Shown here in pieces: positions 40,975-50,363 of a stretch of DNA of 64,000 nucleotides. Source of the stretch: Streptococcus mitis 17/34 (GTDB lineage Bacteria; Bacillota; Bacilli; Lactobacillales; Streptococcaceae). The notes beneath the pieces were generated by a model. It worked only from the letters and a program-made list of their open reading frames with translations. It had not been told where the DNA came from and searched no databases. Every line of letters starts with the position of its first letter. The stretch's first letter is position 1. Where the stretch lies: the NCBI GenBank assembly GCA_000430305.1, contig ASZZ01000004.1, positions 1-64,000 on the forward strand. The letters run 5' to 3'. The translations under genes were made by a program, and so were the position numbers.

Positions 40975-41320
40975 AAAAAATAAATCAATTCCTTTGATTA
41001 TTGCTATTATATAATTTTGATATAAAATAATCAATTATTTTGATTATTATGTAATTTTAATATAAAAAAATCAAATTCTTTGATTGTTGCTATTATATAA
41101 TTTTTAAAATTAAAAATATAATCTTTCGACTTGAATTTGATTCTGTATTCACGCCCTCAATAGACGGTAAAATAAGAAAATTGTTTATATATTGTTTCTG
41201 TAGTGTTATTATACGAAATAAAAGATTTTAGGAAAAGTCGTTATAGCATGCTATACCTATTCATTGTGGTATAATTGCAAGAGGTTTAATCCGATAATTT
41301 ATAAAGATAGAAAGACATTC
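40975..41320. promoter_or_regulatory. AT-rich control region with three imperfect tandem repeats, between stress operon and mga
   Basis: Three head-to-tail copies of about 42 bp begin at about 40983, 41028 and 41068. Each starts ATCAA-T-TTTGATT and runs into TATATAATTTT or TGTAATTTTAAT. The DNA is over 80 percent A+T with phased A/T tracts, likely curved. In strain R6, MgaSpn is reported to bind curved DNA here and activate the divergent operon promoter. A further promoter-like TATTATACG near 41207 may serve mga. Confidence 0.7.
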
Positions 41321-42801
41321 ATGAGAGATTTATTATCTAAAAAAGTCATAGGCAATTAGAATTATTATTTGAACATAAACGATGGTTTCATCGTTCTGAA
41401 CTAGCAGAGTTATTAAATTGTACAGAACGTGCAGTCAAAGATGATCTATCCCATGTTAAATCTTCTTTTCCTGACTTGATTTTTCATTCTTCTACTAATG
41501 GTATACGCATTATTAATACCGATGATAGTGATATTGAAATGGTTTACCATCATTTCTTTAAGCATTCAACCCATTTTTCGATTTTAGAATTTATCTTCTT
41601 TAATGAAGGGTGTCAAGCTGAGAGTATTTGTAAAGAATTTTATATCAGTTCATCTTCGCTCTATCGTATCATTAGTCAAATCAATAAAGTGATTAAAAAG
41701 CAATTTCAATTTGAAATCAGTCTGACCCCTGTTCAAATCATTGGAAATGAGAGAGACATTCGTTACTTTTTTGTACAATATTTTTCAGAAAAATATTATT
41801 TCCTAGAATGGCCATTTGAAAATTTTTCATCAGAGCCCTATCTTAATTGTTAGAATTGGTTTATAAGGAAACAAGCTTTCCAATGAATTTGTCAACGCAT
41901 AGAATGCTAAAGCTGCTCCTGGTTATTAATCTATATCGAATAAAGTTTGGTCATCTTATGGAAATAGAGAAAGATTCTTTTAACGACCAAAGTTTGGATT
42001 TTTTAATGCAGGCAGAAGGAATAGAAGGTGTTGCTCAGAGTTTTGAATCAGAATTTTGAATCAGAATACAATATCTCTTTAGATGAAGAAGTTGTTTGCC
42101 AATTATTTGTGTCTTACTTTCACAAAATGTTTTTCATAGATGAAAGTCTCTTTATGAAATGCGTAAAAAAGGATAGCTATGTTGAAAAATCTTACCATCT
42201 ATTGAGTGATTTTATCGATCAGATTTTAGTCAAGTATCAGATTGAGATTGAGAATAAGGATAATCTGATTTGGCATCTGCATAATACCGCACATCTGTAT
42301 CGTCAAGAATTGTCCACTGAGTTTATTTTATTTGATCAAAAAGGGAATACAATCAGGAATTTTCAAAATATTTTTCCTAAATTTGTTTCAGATGTAAAAA
42401 AAGAGCTTTCTCATTATTTAGAGACTCTTGAGGTTTGTTCTAGTTCAATGATGGTAAATCATCTATCTTATACCTTCATAACTCATACCAAACATTTGGT
42501 GCTTAATCTACTACAAAATCAGCCAAAGCTGAAGGTTCTGGTTATGAGTAATTTTGATCAGTATCATGCAAAATCCGTTGCAGAGACACTTTCTTATTAT
42601 TGCAGCAACAATTTTGAACTTGAAGTTTGGACTGAATTAGAATTATCAAAGGAATCTTTAGAAGAATCGCCTTATGATATCATCATTTCTAATTTTATTA
42701 TTCCTCCGATTGAGAATAAGAGACTGATCTATTCAAATAATATAAACACGGTCTCACTCATATCTTTGTTAAATGCCATGATGTTTATTCGATTAGACTA
42801 G
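41321..42801 (+). pseudogene. mga: Mga-family global regulator (MgaSpn/MgrA-like), disrupted at three points
   Basis: The combined frames give about 489 residues: N-terminal HTH (WFHRSELAELLNCTERAVKD), a second winged helix (SICKEFYISSSSLYRIISQI), central PRD-like regions and a C-terminal EIIB-like domain (KVLVMSNFDQYHAKSVAETL). Breaks: one A short in the A-run at 41339-41344, one base short near 41844, and a 13-bp exact tandem duplication (42041-42053 repeated at 42054-42066). The first two may be sequencing errors; the duplication alone truncates the protein. It normally activates the divergent stress operon and virulence genes. Confidence 0.88.
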
Positions 42802-42812
42802 TGATTGAAAGA

Positions 42813-42866
42813 AGACTCCATCCATGTCTATGGTAGATTTCCTATAGATAGGTGGAGTCTTTTTGA
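42813..42866 (+). terminator. Terminator of mga
   Basis: AGACTCCATCCATGTCTAT pairs with ATAGATAGGTGGAGTCT around a 12-base loop, followed by T5. Confidence 0.82.
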
Positions 42867-43105
42867 ATATTAAAAAAGCTTCATATGATTTATCATGAGA
42901 ATTGAAAAATACTCATTAAATAGAGTCATATGAAACAGTTCATTTTTATCATTAGCAGAGATCCTAGTTACATTCATTTTGGGATTTGTTTTAAATAGTA
43001 TATATACGGAACCAAGTATCAGAAGTTGAAAAGAAAGACCTTTTAATCCTGTATCAAAAAACTTGAAACGGGATGTGTCACAGATTGAATCGAAACCCTT
43101 GCCGA
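42867..43105. other. No supported gene
   Basis: A minus-strand open frame of 79 codons (43109-42870) encodes one hydrophobic stretch (KGLSFQLLILGSVYILF) that faintly recalls the tail of a small transporter. It has no ribosome binding site. I treat it as decayed or chance sequence. Confidence 0.4.
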
Positions 43106-43327
43106 TCATTGGTTGGATATGCGAACACGGATTAGGATACTATCTGGATCACTAGATTCTAACCCTCTTGAGTTTAGCCATGTGATTGGCGCCTCAACTT
43201 CACGTGTATGCTGGTCAATGATGAGGAGTTGCTCTTTACTTGTAATCTCAATGAGATAGTAGGCTAGGCCTGGCAAGCCTTGCTGACGTTTGGTTAGACC
43301 TTTTCCGAACCATTCATCCATTGCCAA
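43106..43327 (-). CDS. Hypothetical 73-residue protein, possibly a fragment
   Basis: Starts MAMDEWFGKGLTKRQQGLPG and continues as an amphipathic beta-rich stretch (YYLIEITSKEQLLIIDQHTR). No family is recognised. It lies 49 bp after the oxidoreductase stop on the same strand and could be a truncated gene acquired with it. Confidence 0.4.
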   Translation of the reverse strand: MAMDEWFGKGLTKRQQGLPGLAYYLIEITSKEQLLIIDQHTREVEAPITWLNSRGLESSDPDSILIRVRISNQ

Positions 43328-43375
43328 GTGACGAATTGATTTTTTGTAGTAAGATATGACATTGTGTTTTCCTTT

Positions 43376-44380
43376 TTATTTCTTAAAGCTAAGGACTGTT
43401 TTTCCACGTGAGCGACCATTAGCGACTTTGTCTAAGGCGCGATTTACCTCTTCAAATGGATAAACTGTATCGATAGATGGTTTGATTTCTAATTTACTAA
43501 AGAGGTCAGCTACCTCTTGTAATTGAGCGCCATTACTTTCTACAAAGATAAAATGGTAGTGAACGCCATATTTGTCAGCCATCTTATCAAATTTGCGACC
43601 TGCTAAGCCAAGAATCATCTGTTTCCATTTTGGTAGATTCATGCGTTTGGCAAAGGCACCGTTTGGCATGGCACGAAGTGAAACAAGATGACCACCTTTT
43701 TTCATGATAGACATTTGTTTTTCAGTCTCAGCGTCCCCAAGAGTATCGAGAACATAATCAACCTGGCTAACAGTTTTTGTATAATCCTCTGTTTTGTAAT
43801 CGATAAAGCGGTCTGCTCCTAGCTTCAATACACGCTCAGCACTATCTCCAGCCCCATTGGTGATGACTGTCAAACCTTTAGCCTTAGCAATCGGAATGGC
43901 CATACCGCCGACACCTCCAGTACCACCAGAAATAAAGATCGTTTTCCCAGCTTGAGCGCCCATGAGTTCTAAGGCTTGCATAATGGTCAAGGCAGTAAGA
44001 GGAACAGCAGCAGCTTCCTCGTCTGATAGATAGTCTGAAACCTTGGCTAAGGCTTGGCTATCGACAGCTACGTATTCTGCAAAGGCTCCGATATGATCAA
44101 GTGGCAGACGGCCAAAGACACGATCTCCTACCTGAAAGTTGTTAACTTTCTTGCCAATGCTTTCAACGATTCCAACGACCTCATTACCTGCAGTTTGAGG
44201 AAGTTTGTAAGGAACAATCATCTTAACCTCACCACGAGAGATCATGTTATCGAGAGGATTAACCCCGGCTGCGGTGACTTTCACCAAGACTTGTTTGTCT
44301 GTAATACTTGGTTTAGCGATTTCTGTGATGTTTAGTGTGATATTCTTTTTGTTATAAGTAGTATGTTGTGCAACTTTCAT
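43376..44380 (-). CDS. NADP-dependent quinone oxidoreductase-like (zinc-free MDR family)
   Basis: A 334-residue medium-chain reductase. The dinucleotide motif is ISGGTGGVGGMAIPIAKAKG (about residue 150), the N-terminal GroES-like domain has AGVNPLDNMI and GNEVVGIVESIG, and zinc ligands are absent. Likely reduces quinones or reactive enals. A 12-bp-arm palindrome just upstream of its start matches half-sites ahead of the divergently placed Rrf2 gene upstream, so the two form a regulator-target pair on the same strand. Confidence 0.87.
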   Translation of the reverse strand: MKVAQHTTYNKKNITLNITEIAKPSITDKQVLVKVTAAGVNPLDNMISRGEVKMIVPYKLPQTAGNEVVGIVESIGKKVNNFQVGDRVFGRLPLDHIGAFAEYVAVDSQALAKVSDYLSDEEAAAVPLTALTIMQALELMGAQAGKTIFISGGTGGVGGMAIPIAKAKGLTVITNGAGDSAERVLKLGADRFIDYKTEDYTKTVSQVDYVLDTLGDAETEKQMSIMKKGGHLVSLRAMPNGAFAKRMNLPKWKQMILGLAGRKFDKMADKYGVHYHFIFVESNGAQLQEVADLFSKLEIKPSIDTVYPFEEVNRALDKVANGRSRGKTVLSFKK

Positions 44381-44412
44381 GTGTTTTCTCTTTTCTTTTT
44401 TAATACGATTAG

Positions 44413-44439
44413 ATATACTTGTATCTAATACAAGTATAT
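44413..44439. promoter_or_regulatory. Palindromic operator before the oxidoreductase
   Basis: ATATACTTGTAT-CTA-ATACAAGTATAT is a perfect inverted repeat with 12-bp arms. The same CTTGTA/TACAAG half-sites recur ahead of the Rrf2 gene at 44926-44942. Confidence 0.82.
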
Positions 44440-44472
44440 GTTGTTTCCAGTAAAAACTGACTTGTTATCAAA

Positions 44473-44904
44473 TCAGTTTCGGACTTGTTTAGCTTGTTTA
44501 TATAGATTATCAATGACATCTTCTAAAGTTTGATTTGCTAATTCCTTTTCTAATTGAGATTCGGCACTAGCGAAAAGCGGTGAAACTGCTCTTTGGATAT
44601 GTTTTCCAACGGGACAATCGGGATTACTATTTTGATGAACAGGAAATAAACTAATGTGATTGATTTCTTGAGTAGCATAGTAGATCTCTAGTAAAGTCAT
44701 TTTCTTTGGAGACTTACTGAGTTGATAGCCTGTTTTTCCTTGATGTGAATGAATCAAATCTGCATTTTTCAATAAGGCAATCACCTTTCGAATGTAACTA
44801 GCGTTAGTCCCAACACTAATAGCTAGTGCTTGAGAACTTAAGGTTTCCTTGCTTTCACTAATCATTGTTAAGATATGCAAAGCAACTGAGAATTTTGTAT
44901 CCAT
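44473..44904 (-). CDS. Rrf2-family transcriptional regulator
   Basis: A 143-residue Rrf2 protein: winged helix with SSQALAISVGTNASYIRKVI (about residues 22-41) and LIHSHQGKTGYQLSKSP as the wing. A single C-terminal Cys (NPDCPVGKHI) is present, not the three-Cys iron-sulfur cluster of IscR, so it resembles YwnA/SaiR-like thiol or redox sensors. It likely represses itself and the downstream oxidoreductase through the CTTGTA palindromes. Confidence 0.85.
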   Translation of the reverse strand: MDTKFSVALHILTMISESKETLSSQALAISVGTNASYIRKVIALLKNADLIHSHQGKTGYQLSKSPKKMTLLEIYYATQEINHISLFPVHQNSNPDCPVGKHIQRAVSPLFASAESQLEKELANQTLEDVIDNLYKQAKQVRN

Positions 44905-44925
44905 CTGAATCCCTCTCTTAATAAA

Positions 44926-44942
44926 CTTGTATCAGGTACAAG
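44926..44942. promoter_or_regulatory. Operator-like palindrome before the Rrf2 gene
   Basis: CTTGTA-TCAGG-TACAAG, with a further ACAAGTAT half-site directly after (44944-44951). The half-sites equal those in the oxidoreductase operator. Confidence 0.72.
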
Positions 44943-45099
44943 AACAAGTATATCATGGATTAAAAGAAAAGCAAGACTTTTTGTTTTAAATTTTAAAAAA
45001 TTTTTTGAAGAGTGTCATCATATCAGATTTGTTTGGAAAGGGTGTTTACAAAATTATATCTTTACTATCCATTGGTTGACCAGAAGTAGAACAGATACG

Positions 45100-45278
45100 A
45101 AAAAAAGCCTTTACTCAAGGCTTTTCCTGTTGTATGTAGATGCCCCCTACATGGATTTGTAAGAACTTTTCATATTGAAAATAAACAAAAATGTTGAAAT
45201 ATAGCTGATTTTAGGGAAATACTTTTAGGTGTTTTCAATGTCAGGATTTAAAAATGGGGCAAAAGTGGGGCAAAAACG
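45100..45278. repeat. att-like direct repeat, copy 1 (tRNA-Lys 3' end)
   Basis: A hairpin AAAGCC-TTTACTCAA-GGCTTTTCCTG, then TGCCCCCTACATGGAT (45141-45156), which equals the 3' end of tRNA-Lys(CUU) with one mismatch. About 80 bp later comes AAAATGGGGCAAAAGTGGGG. The whole unit recurs at 48453-48617. It marks a site-specific integration scar. Confidence 0.78.
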
Positions 45279-45387
45279 AATGACTCGTATTTGGTTTGAA
45301 AACCTATAATACCTAATGATTATGCTATTCTAGATATATAGTTTTGTTATAAATAAATGTCAGTGCGAGTTCAAATCGGAGGATAAA

Positions 45388-45531
45388 ATGGAAAAACAAA
45401 TTAATGAAAAAAAGCCTTGGTTCCCAAAGCTTTTTAATGTTATAAACTCATTAAAACAACTCCCAGTAAGGTGTGGAATGTTTTTTAGTCTGTGTCATAT
45501 AAAAATAAATAGAATGAATAGCTATAGCTAG
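45388..45531 (+). pseudogene. Truncated 5' end of an unknown gene
   Basis: ATG 45388 with a strong GGAGGA site opens a frame (MEKQINEKKPWFPKLFNVIN) that runs antiparallel into the 3' end of the LtrA gene and stops at 45531. The first 20 residues look like a genuine N-terminus. The rest is probably an artefact of the junction with the LtrA segment. Confidence 0.4.
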
Positions 45532-46596
45532 AGCTAAAATGGTTGTAATACTTACTACTATTATAGGATTAGAAGCAAAGATTAAAGAGAGAATCAAGGC
45601 AGCCAGATAGAGTGTAGCTTGGACACAGTAGTAACTTTTCGAATAGCGAAGATAGTGTTTGTTATAGGGCCCATTTGCTAGGACAGCAGCTTGGAAGAGG
45701 CCAATTCCGATATAAAAGAAGCTGGTTGCAAAGAGAAGATTAGTTTCAGGATTCAGAAGAAAACTCATCGAAACGGTCATCATAAGAAGTCCAATGAAAA
45801 TAGGATAGTGACTGTAAATTAGAAATAGTCCCTTTTGATTAGATTCTTCATCAATAGCATGGTCGAATTGAACAAAATAAAACAAGAACAGAGAAAGCAT
45901 AATAATGAAATAAAGAACCGAATAAATCGAGAATTTCTCGATTGTAAAGAAGTTAACTAGCCCCATAATCATCTCTCCAAACGTAATAATGACAAGAAGG
46001 GAGATGCGCTCGATTAAATGGGGGAGAACTATCTGGAAATGTTCATCTTTACTAATCGAGGTAATTGGCGTAATAAATGTTAGCAGAATACTAGCATAAA
46101 GGATATAGACTCCAATGTAAATAGGAAGAAGAGCTGCTAGATAGATTTCTAAACTTCGTAGACCTGTTATCCATAGAAAACCTTTGATACTTTCCCTATG
46201 AACATTATCGGTTGATTTTTTAAAAAACTCAACCAAATATTGAAAAAATAAGGTAAGGGTTAATGTACCAATAGCCCAACAGACATAATGAAAATATTGT
46301 TGCCAATCATCTTTAATCAAATTGGATATAAAGAGTAAAAGTCCCATATTGATAAACATGATTACCATGTTAAATACAGAGTTCTTTCCATAGCGATTGG
46401 TATAAACGGTTTGAATCATCCAGGCATTGATGAGAAGCAAGACAGACATGAAAAAATCAAGCAAAGAATTCCAAGTCAAAATACCGTTATGAAGATGGTG
46501 AATTAAAGCAGTTACTTTTGAAATCGCAAAAACAAAAACTAGATCATAAAAAAGTTCTGAATAATTTACACGTTTATGTTTAATAAGAGTTGTCAT
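45451..46596 (-). CDS. Low-temperature-requirement A (LtrA) family membrane protein
   Basis: A 381-residue polytopic protein. The N-terminal signature is VNYSELFYDLVFVFAISKVT, and FGEMIMGLVNFF near residue 205 matches the LtrA family. LtrA was linked to growth at low temperature in Listeria; its biochemical role is unknown. It lies inside the segment bounded by the two att-like repeats, so it looks like integrated cargo. A decayed copy of its last 20 codons sits at 48670-48740. Confidence 0.85.
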   Translation of the reverse strand: MTTLIKHKRVNYSELFYDLVFVFAISKVTALIHHLHNGILTWNSLLDFFMSVLLLINAWMIQTVYTNRYGKNSVFNMVIMFINMGLLLFISNLIKDDWQQYFHYVCWAIGTLTLTLFFQYLVEFFKKSTDNVHRESIKGFLWITGLRSLEIYLAALLPIYIGVYILYASILLTFITPITSISKDEHFQIVLPHLIERISLLVIITFGEMIMGLVNFFTIEKFSIYSVLYFIIMLSLFLFYFVQFDHAIDEESNQKGLFLIYSHYPIFIGLLMMTVSMSFLLNPETNLLFATSFFYIGIGLFQAAVLANGPYNKHYLRYSKSYYCVQATLYLAALILSLIFASNPIIVVSITTILALAIAIHSIYFYMTQTKKHSTPYWELF

Positions 46597-46896
46597 CTTA
46601 AGACCTTTCTATTTTAGAAGTACAATTTATTATAACAGAAAATGGTAATGAGAGAAAAGGAGATGCTTAAATAACTTCATGTGGCGCGAATTGTCAAAAC
46701 TTTGGAACATATTTACCTCATGTACCAGCTTACAGGCGGAATGTTTGACGATTGATAATGAAGTACGTGTATTTTGAGGCAAAAGATTTCGAGACTCCAT
46801 TACGTAACTCCCATCTATAAAAAAATGATTGTTTCATTATAGCAAATCTAAAGAAACACGCTAAAAAGCAACCCTAACGAGTTGCTTAATATCCTA
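46597..46896. other. Intergenic, nothing supported
   Basis: Holds the LtrA promoter region near 46610-46650 and the tail of the aldo/keto reductase transcript. A 13-bp A-rich hairpin near 46860 (AAGAAACACGCTAAAAAGCAACC, partly paired) could be a terminator. No RNA or protein gene is recognised. Confidence 0.4.
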
Positions 46897-47739
46897 TTAA
46901 AAATTAACTGTGTCAGGATCATCCTGAGTTTTGATGCCTTGAATCTTATCCAAGACTGCCATATCTTCCTCTGATAAGTCGAAGTCGAAGATATCCAAGT
47001 TACCTTTTACATTTTTAGGTGTCACAGACTTAGGTAGTGGCAAGAAACCTTTTTGAAGGCTCCAACGTAGAGCAACTTGTGCCACAGATTTACCGTTACG
47101 TTTAGCCACTGCTTCAACATCTTTATTTCCAAAAATGCTACCTGTACCTAGTGGACTATAGGCTTCAAGAAGGATATCGCGCTCTTGGCAATAGGCAACT
47201 AAGTCTTCTTGGTTACAACCTGGAGCCAAGAGGATTTGATTGACCTGTGGAACAATTTCAGCTGTTTCAATAAGAGCTTCTAGGTGATGTTGCATAAAGT
47301 TAGACACACCGATAGCACGCACCTTACCTTCTTTGTAGGCTTCTTCCATAGCCTTCCATGCACCCGCATTGCCAGCCTTCCAAGCATCATTCTCACGAAG
47401 CGCCTTTGGATTAGGCCAATGGATAAGCAAAAGATCCAAATAATCAACACCAAGTCTTTCGAGAGACTCATCGATAGAAGTCTTAGCCAACTCGTAATCG
47501 TGCTTATCATTCCAAAGTTTGGTAGTTAGGAAAATATCCTCACGTGCCAAATTACTATCAGCAATCACCTTACCTACAGAAACCTCGTTACCGTAAATTT
47601 GTGCGGTATCAATATGTGTGTAACCCGCCTTAAGTGCGAAGCTAACGCTGTTATAGGCTTCTTCGCCTTCGGCAATTTGCCAAGTTCCAAAACCAATTTT
47701 AGGAATAGCAACCCCATTTGCAAGTGTATATGTTTCCAT
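46897..47739 (-). CDS. Aldo/keto reductase
   Basis: A 280-residue AKR TIM barrel from ATG 47739 (AAAGGTG upstream). The tetrad is in GYTHIDTAQIYGNE (Asp and Tyr), TTKLWNDKH (Lys) and LLIHWPNP (His). The NADPH phosphate loop is LPKSVTPKNVKGNLD. It reduces aldehydes or ketones; related streptococcal enzymes act on 2,5-diketogluconate or methylglyoxal-type substrates. Located in the integrated segment with LtrA. Confidence 0.9.
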   Translation of the reverse strand: METYTLANGVAIPKIGFGTWQIAEGEEAYNSVSFALKAGYTHIDTAQIYGNEVSVGKVIADSNLAREDIFLTTKLWNDKHDYELAKTSIDESLERLGVDYLDLLLIHWPNPKALRENDAWKAGNAGAWKAMEEAYKEGKVRAIGVSNFMQHHLEALIETAEIVPQVNQILLAPGCNQEDLVAYCQERDILLEAYSPLGTGSIFGNKDVEAVAKRNGKSVAQVALRWSLQKGFLPLPKSVTPKNVKGNLDIFDFDLSEEDMAVLDKIQGIKTQDDPDTVNF

Positions 47740-47999
47740 GATTTTCACCTTTTCTTTTTTTAATAGTACTATCTTAAAGAAGATAAGGCAAAAATGCAAA
47801 GATTTGCTACGGATATTATTATGAATAGTTCCTTACTTCTTTTTCCGCTGTTGGTAACAGCCTTTGGAGATATTATTACTTGGGAAAAGAATGAATTTGT
47901 TGGTATTGTAAAATACAATCTTCAAGACTGCGACATTATTATCAAGAGCCTGAAATATTTTATTCAGTATTATAGGAGGTTTAATACCCGTTCTCATAA

Positions 48000-48413
48000 A
48001 TTTGTCCCTCCAAAAACAAAACGTCTATTCGGATGGTACCGATAGACGAAGAATGTATTAAGATATTACAAGTCCTAAAAATTGAACAGGAGAAGGCCAA
48101 TAAAGAGCTAGGAATCAAGAATAGGTATAAAATGATTTTTCAGCATTATGGATATGCCTACGATGTTCCAGATATTGCAACAGTCAATAAAGCTATAAAA
48201 GTAATGTTGAAGGAATTGCAAATTTCTCCATTGATTACTACCAAAGGAGCTAGACACACTTATGGTAGTTATCTATGGCACAATAATATTGATTTGGGAG
48301 TTATTGCGAAAATTTTAGGACACAAAGATATCTCTATGCTGGTTGAAGTTTATGGTCACACATTGGAGGAAAAAATTAGTGAGGAATTTATGGCTGTGAA
48401 AAGTTTGTTGTAA
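48000..48413 (+). pseudogene. Tyrosine recombinase (phage/ICE integrase), C-terminal remnant
   Basis: The frame ending at 48413 holds VPIDEECIKIL, TTKGARHTYGSYLWHN (the HxxR box region), AKILGHKDISMLVEVYGHT with the nucleophilic Tyr, and EEKISEEFMAVKSLL. The N-terminal two thirds, including the DNA-binding domain, are missing. It is immediately upstream of the second att-like repeat, the normal order for integrases that target tRNA 3' ends. Confidence 0.83.
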
Positions 48414-48452
48414 AAACACGGCAAATTGCACGACAATTTTTAAAAGGAAAGC

Positions 48453-48740
48453 AAAAAAGCCTTATAAATCAAGGCTTTTCCTGTTGTATGTAGATGCCCC
48501 CTACAGGGATTTGGAAAGGACTTTCATATTGAGAGCAATTAAAAATATTGAAATATAAGTGATTTTAGGTATTTTCAATGTCATGATTTAAAAATGGGAC
48601 AAAAGTGGGGCAAAAACCATACAGATTCTAAACTGTATGGTTCTTTTTTTATCTAACCAAGAAAGGTTAAAACTTATTAAAACAAATGCAATCAACTGTT
48701 GAAAACTTTTTAGTCCGTGTAATATAAAAACAAGTAAAAA
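48453..48740. repeat. att-like direct repeat, copy 2, plus LtrA tail remnant
   Basis: Hairpin AAAGCC...GGCTTTTCCTG, then TGCCCCCTACAGGGAT (48495-48510) identical to the tRNA-Lys 3' end, and AAAATGGGACAAAAGTGGGG (48590-48611). After that, 48670-48740 matches the last codons of the LtrA gene at 45451 in the same relative place and orientation. The unit from hairpin to LtrA end is thus duplicated about 3.3 kb apart, and the interval holds LtrA, the reductase and the integrase remnant. Confidence 0.75.
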
Positions 48741-49064
48741 GTTGAACTATAGGGAATATTGTGTCATAATAGGTAATAGATGAATAATTAATAGATTGGA
48801 AATAATGCTTTCTTACCTTAACAAGTTGAATTGGTTATACATTTTTTCGTCGCAATTGTGTCTATCTCTCGAGTTTAGCTAGTTTTTATAAGCTCTGGTT
48901 TCTAATCAATATAACAAATTTTAGAAGTGCATAAGACAAGATGGTGACATTACTACAGTCATTTCTAGTCACCATATGTTGCTGGCACAGGCTGTTTGTA
49001 GTGTTGGCTATTTACTAGTCAGTTTAATCGGAGTGTTTAATTTTTATTGTTGAAAGGTTTTTAT
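48741..49064. other. Intergenic, no gene supported
   Basis: AT-rich text with a hairpin (GGTGAC ... GTCACC at 48943-48974) and a 25-codon hydrophobic fragment (MLLAQAVCSVGYLLVSLIGV, 48978-49055) that may be the end of a lost membrane protein. Confidence 0.4.
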
Positions 49065-50354
49065 ATGGCGAAAATTCTATCTTTAGGTCTGACAGGTAAG
49101 AAATTACTTGCTCAGGGGTTCTTGTTTGTTCTGCTAGGTCTCATCTTGATGGTCACGGGGACTTGGTTGCCAGTAAAGGTTATTCGACTGGTTCTGTTTT
49201 TAGCTTGGATAGCAACGGTCTTAGATTTAGTATTACGTATTTTCAAAAAAAGTCAGTCAACGGACACCTTGGGAGTTGCACTGGTTAAATTGTTAGTGCT
49301 GGGATATTTGCTTGGCTCCAATCTTGCGACGGATGTGCCGATTTATATTTTGGCTCTTGTGATTGGAGTTTATCAGATTTTTCATGCTAGTATTAACCTT
49401 GTCACCTATGTTCTCTACCGCAAAAACAAAATTCGACCTCGTTTTCGTCTCTTACTAGATGGACTCGTACTAGTTTTTCTTGGTGGGACTAGTCTTTTGT
49501 CCTCTACAGGAAATTCTGTCTTTCAACTCTTTGTATTAGGGGCTTATTTTTTCCTTTATGGTGTGTCCAATATCCGTGATGGTTTCTTGTTTGAGGGGGA
49601 AATTGGGAAAAACCATCTCAAACGTCGTATTAGAATTAGCTTACCTATTGTCCTAGCCGCTCTCATCCCTGCAAGAACTTTAGCAAAAGTTAACAAATTT
49701 ATGCTGGAAAATGCTGATGAGGAAGAAGATATCCATCTTGGAATGGTGAAGTCTGGTAAGACAGCGGAGCTTGAAATTTTTGTTCATACAGCTGAGACCT
49801 CTCTGTTTTCGGCAATTGGTCATGTGGATATCTGCTATCAAGGCCGTGTTATTTCTTATGGCAACTATGATCCGTCTTCTGAGACCTTATTTGGCATGGT
49901 AGGAGATGGTGTCTTATATTTCTGTGATCGTGACAAGTACATTGACCTATGTAAACGTGAGAGTCAAAAAACGCTTTTTGGTTATGGGATAGATTTGACG
50001 CCTGAAATGGAAAAAGCAGTTCAGAAAAAGTTGGCTGAATTGAAACAACTGACGATTCCATGGGAGCCAAGTGCAGATAAAATCATGACAGGTGATGGTA
50101 AGGAAGACTACACCTACGCTTATAAAATCAGACATGAGACAGATGGGGAACTTTATAAATTTATCAAATCTAAGTTTAAATCCTACTTTGTCTTATCTAC
50201 AAACTGTGTGCTCTTGGCTGATACCATAGTCGGTCAGGCTGGCACCGATATCCTCTCACCCAAAGGATTTATCGCTCCAGGAACTTACCAAGCCTACCTT
50301 AATCGAGAGTTTGAAAAACCAAATAGTATAGTCGTATCTAAACATGTTTATTAA
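49065..50354 (+). CDS. DUF308-type membrane protein fused to a permuted papain-like (NlpC/P60-LRAT) domain
   Basis: About 429 residues from ATG 49065. Residues 1-210 form five to six helices resembling the HdeD/DUF308 repeat. The C-terminal part (about 235-420) reads TAELEIFVHTAETSLFSAIG-HVDICYQG, then later LSTNCVLLADTIVG. A His in a GHVDI strand followed by Cys at a helix start is the order seen in circularly permuted papain-like enzymes such as LRAT and YiiX. These act on lipids, peptides or amides. 9 bp before a PerM-type permease gene. Confidence 0.62.
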   Translation: MAKILSLGLTGKKLLAQGFLFVLLGLILMVTGTWLPVKVIRLVLFLAWIATVLDLVLRIFKKSQSTDTLGVALVKLLVLGYLLGSNLATDVPIYILALVIGVYQIFHASINLVTYVLYRKNKIRPRFRLLLDGLVLVFLGGTSLLSSTGNSVFQLFVLGAYFFLYGVSNIRDGFLFEGEIGKNHLKRRIRISLPIVLAALIPARTLAKVNKFMLENADEEEDIHLGMVKSGKTAELEIFVHTAETSLFSAIGHVDICYQGRVISYGNYDPSSETLFGMVGDGVLYFCDRDKYIDLCKRESQKTLFGYGIDLTPEMEKAVQKKLAELKQLTIPWEPSADKIMTGDGKEDYTYAYKIRHETDGELYKFIKSKFKSYFVLSTNCVLLADTIVGQAGTDILSPKGFIAPGTYQAYLNREFEKPNSIVVSKHVY

Positions 50355-50363
50355 GGAGAATTT

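Noticed and set aside
40983-41110. AT-rich tandem repeats read as a CRISPR array or plasmid iterons
   Set aside because: Units are contiguous and imperfect with no spacers, no cas or rep genes nearby, and the place matches the Mga control region.
47794-48045. Plus-strand frame of 83 codons before the integrase remnant
   Set aside because: No recognisable domain. It is in another frame from the integrase and probably covers decayed integrase upstream sequence.
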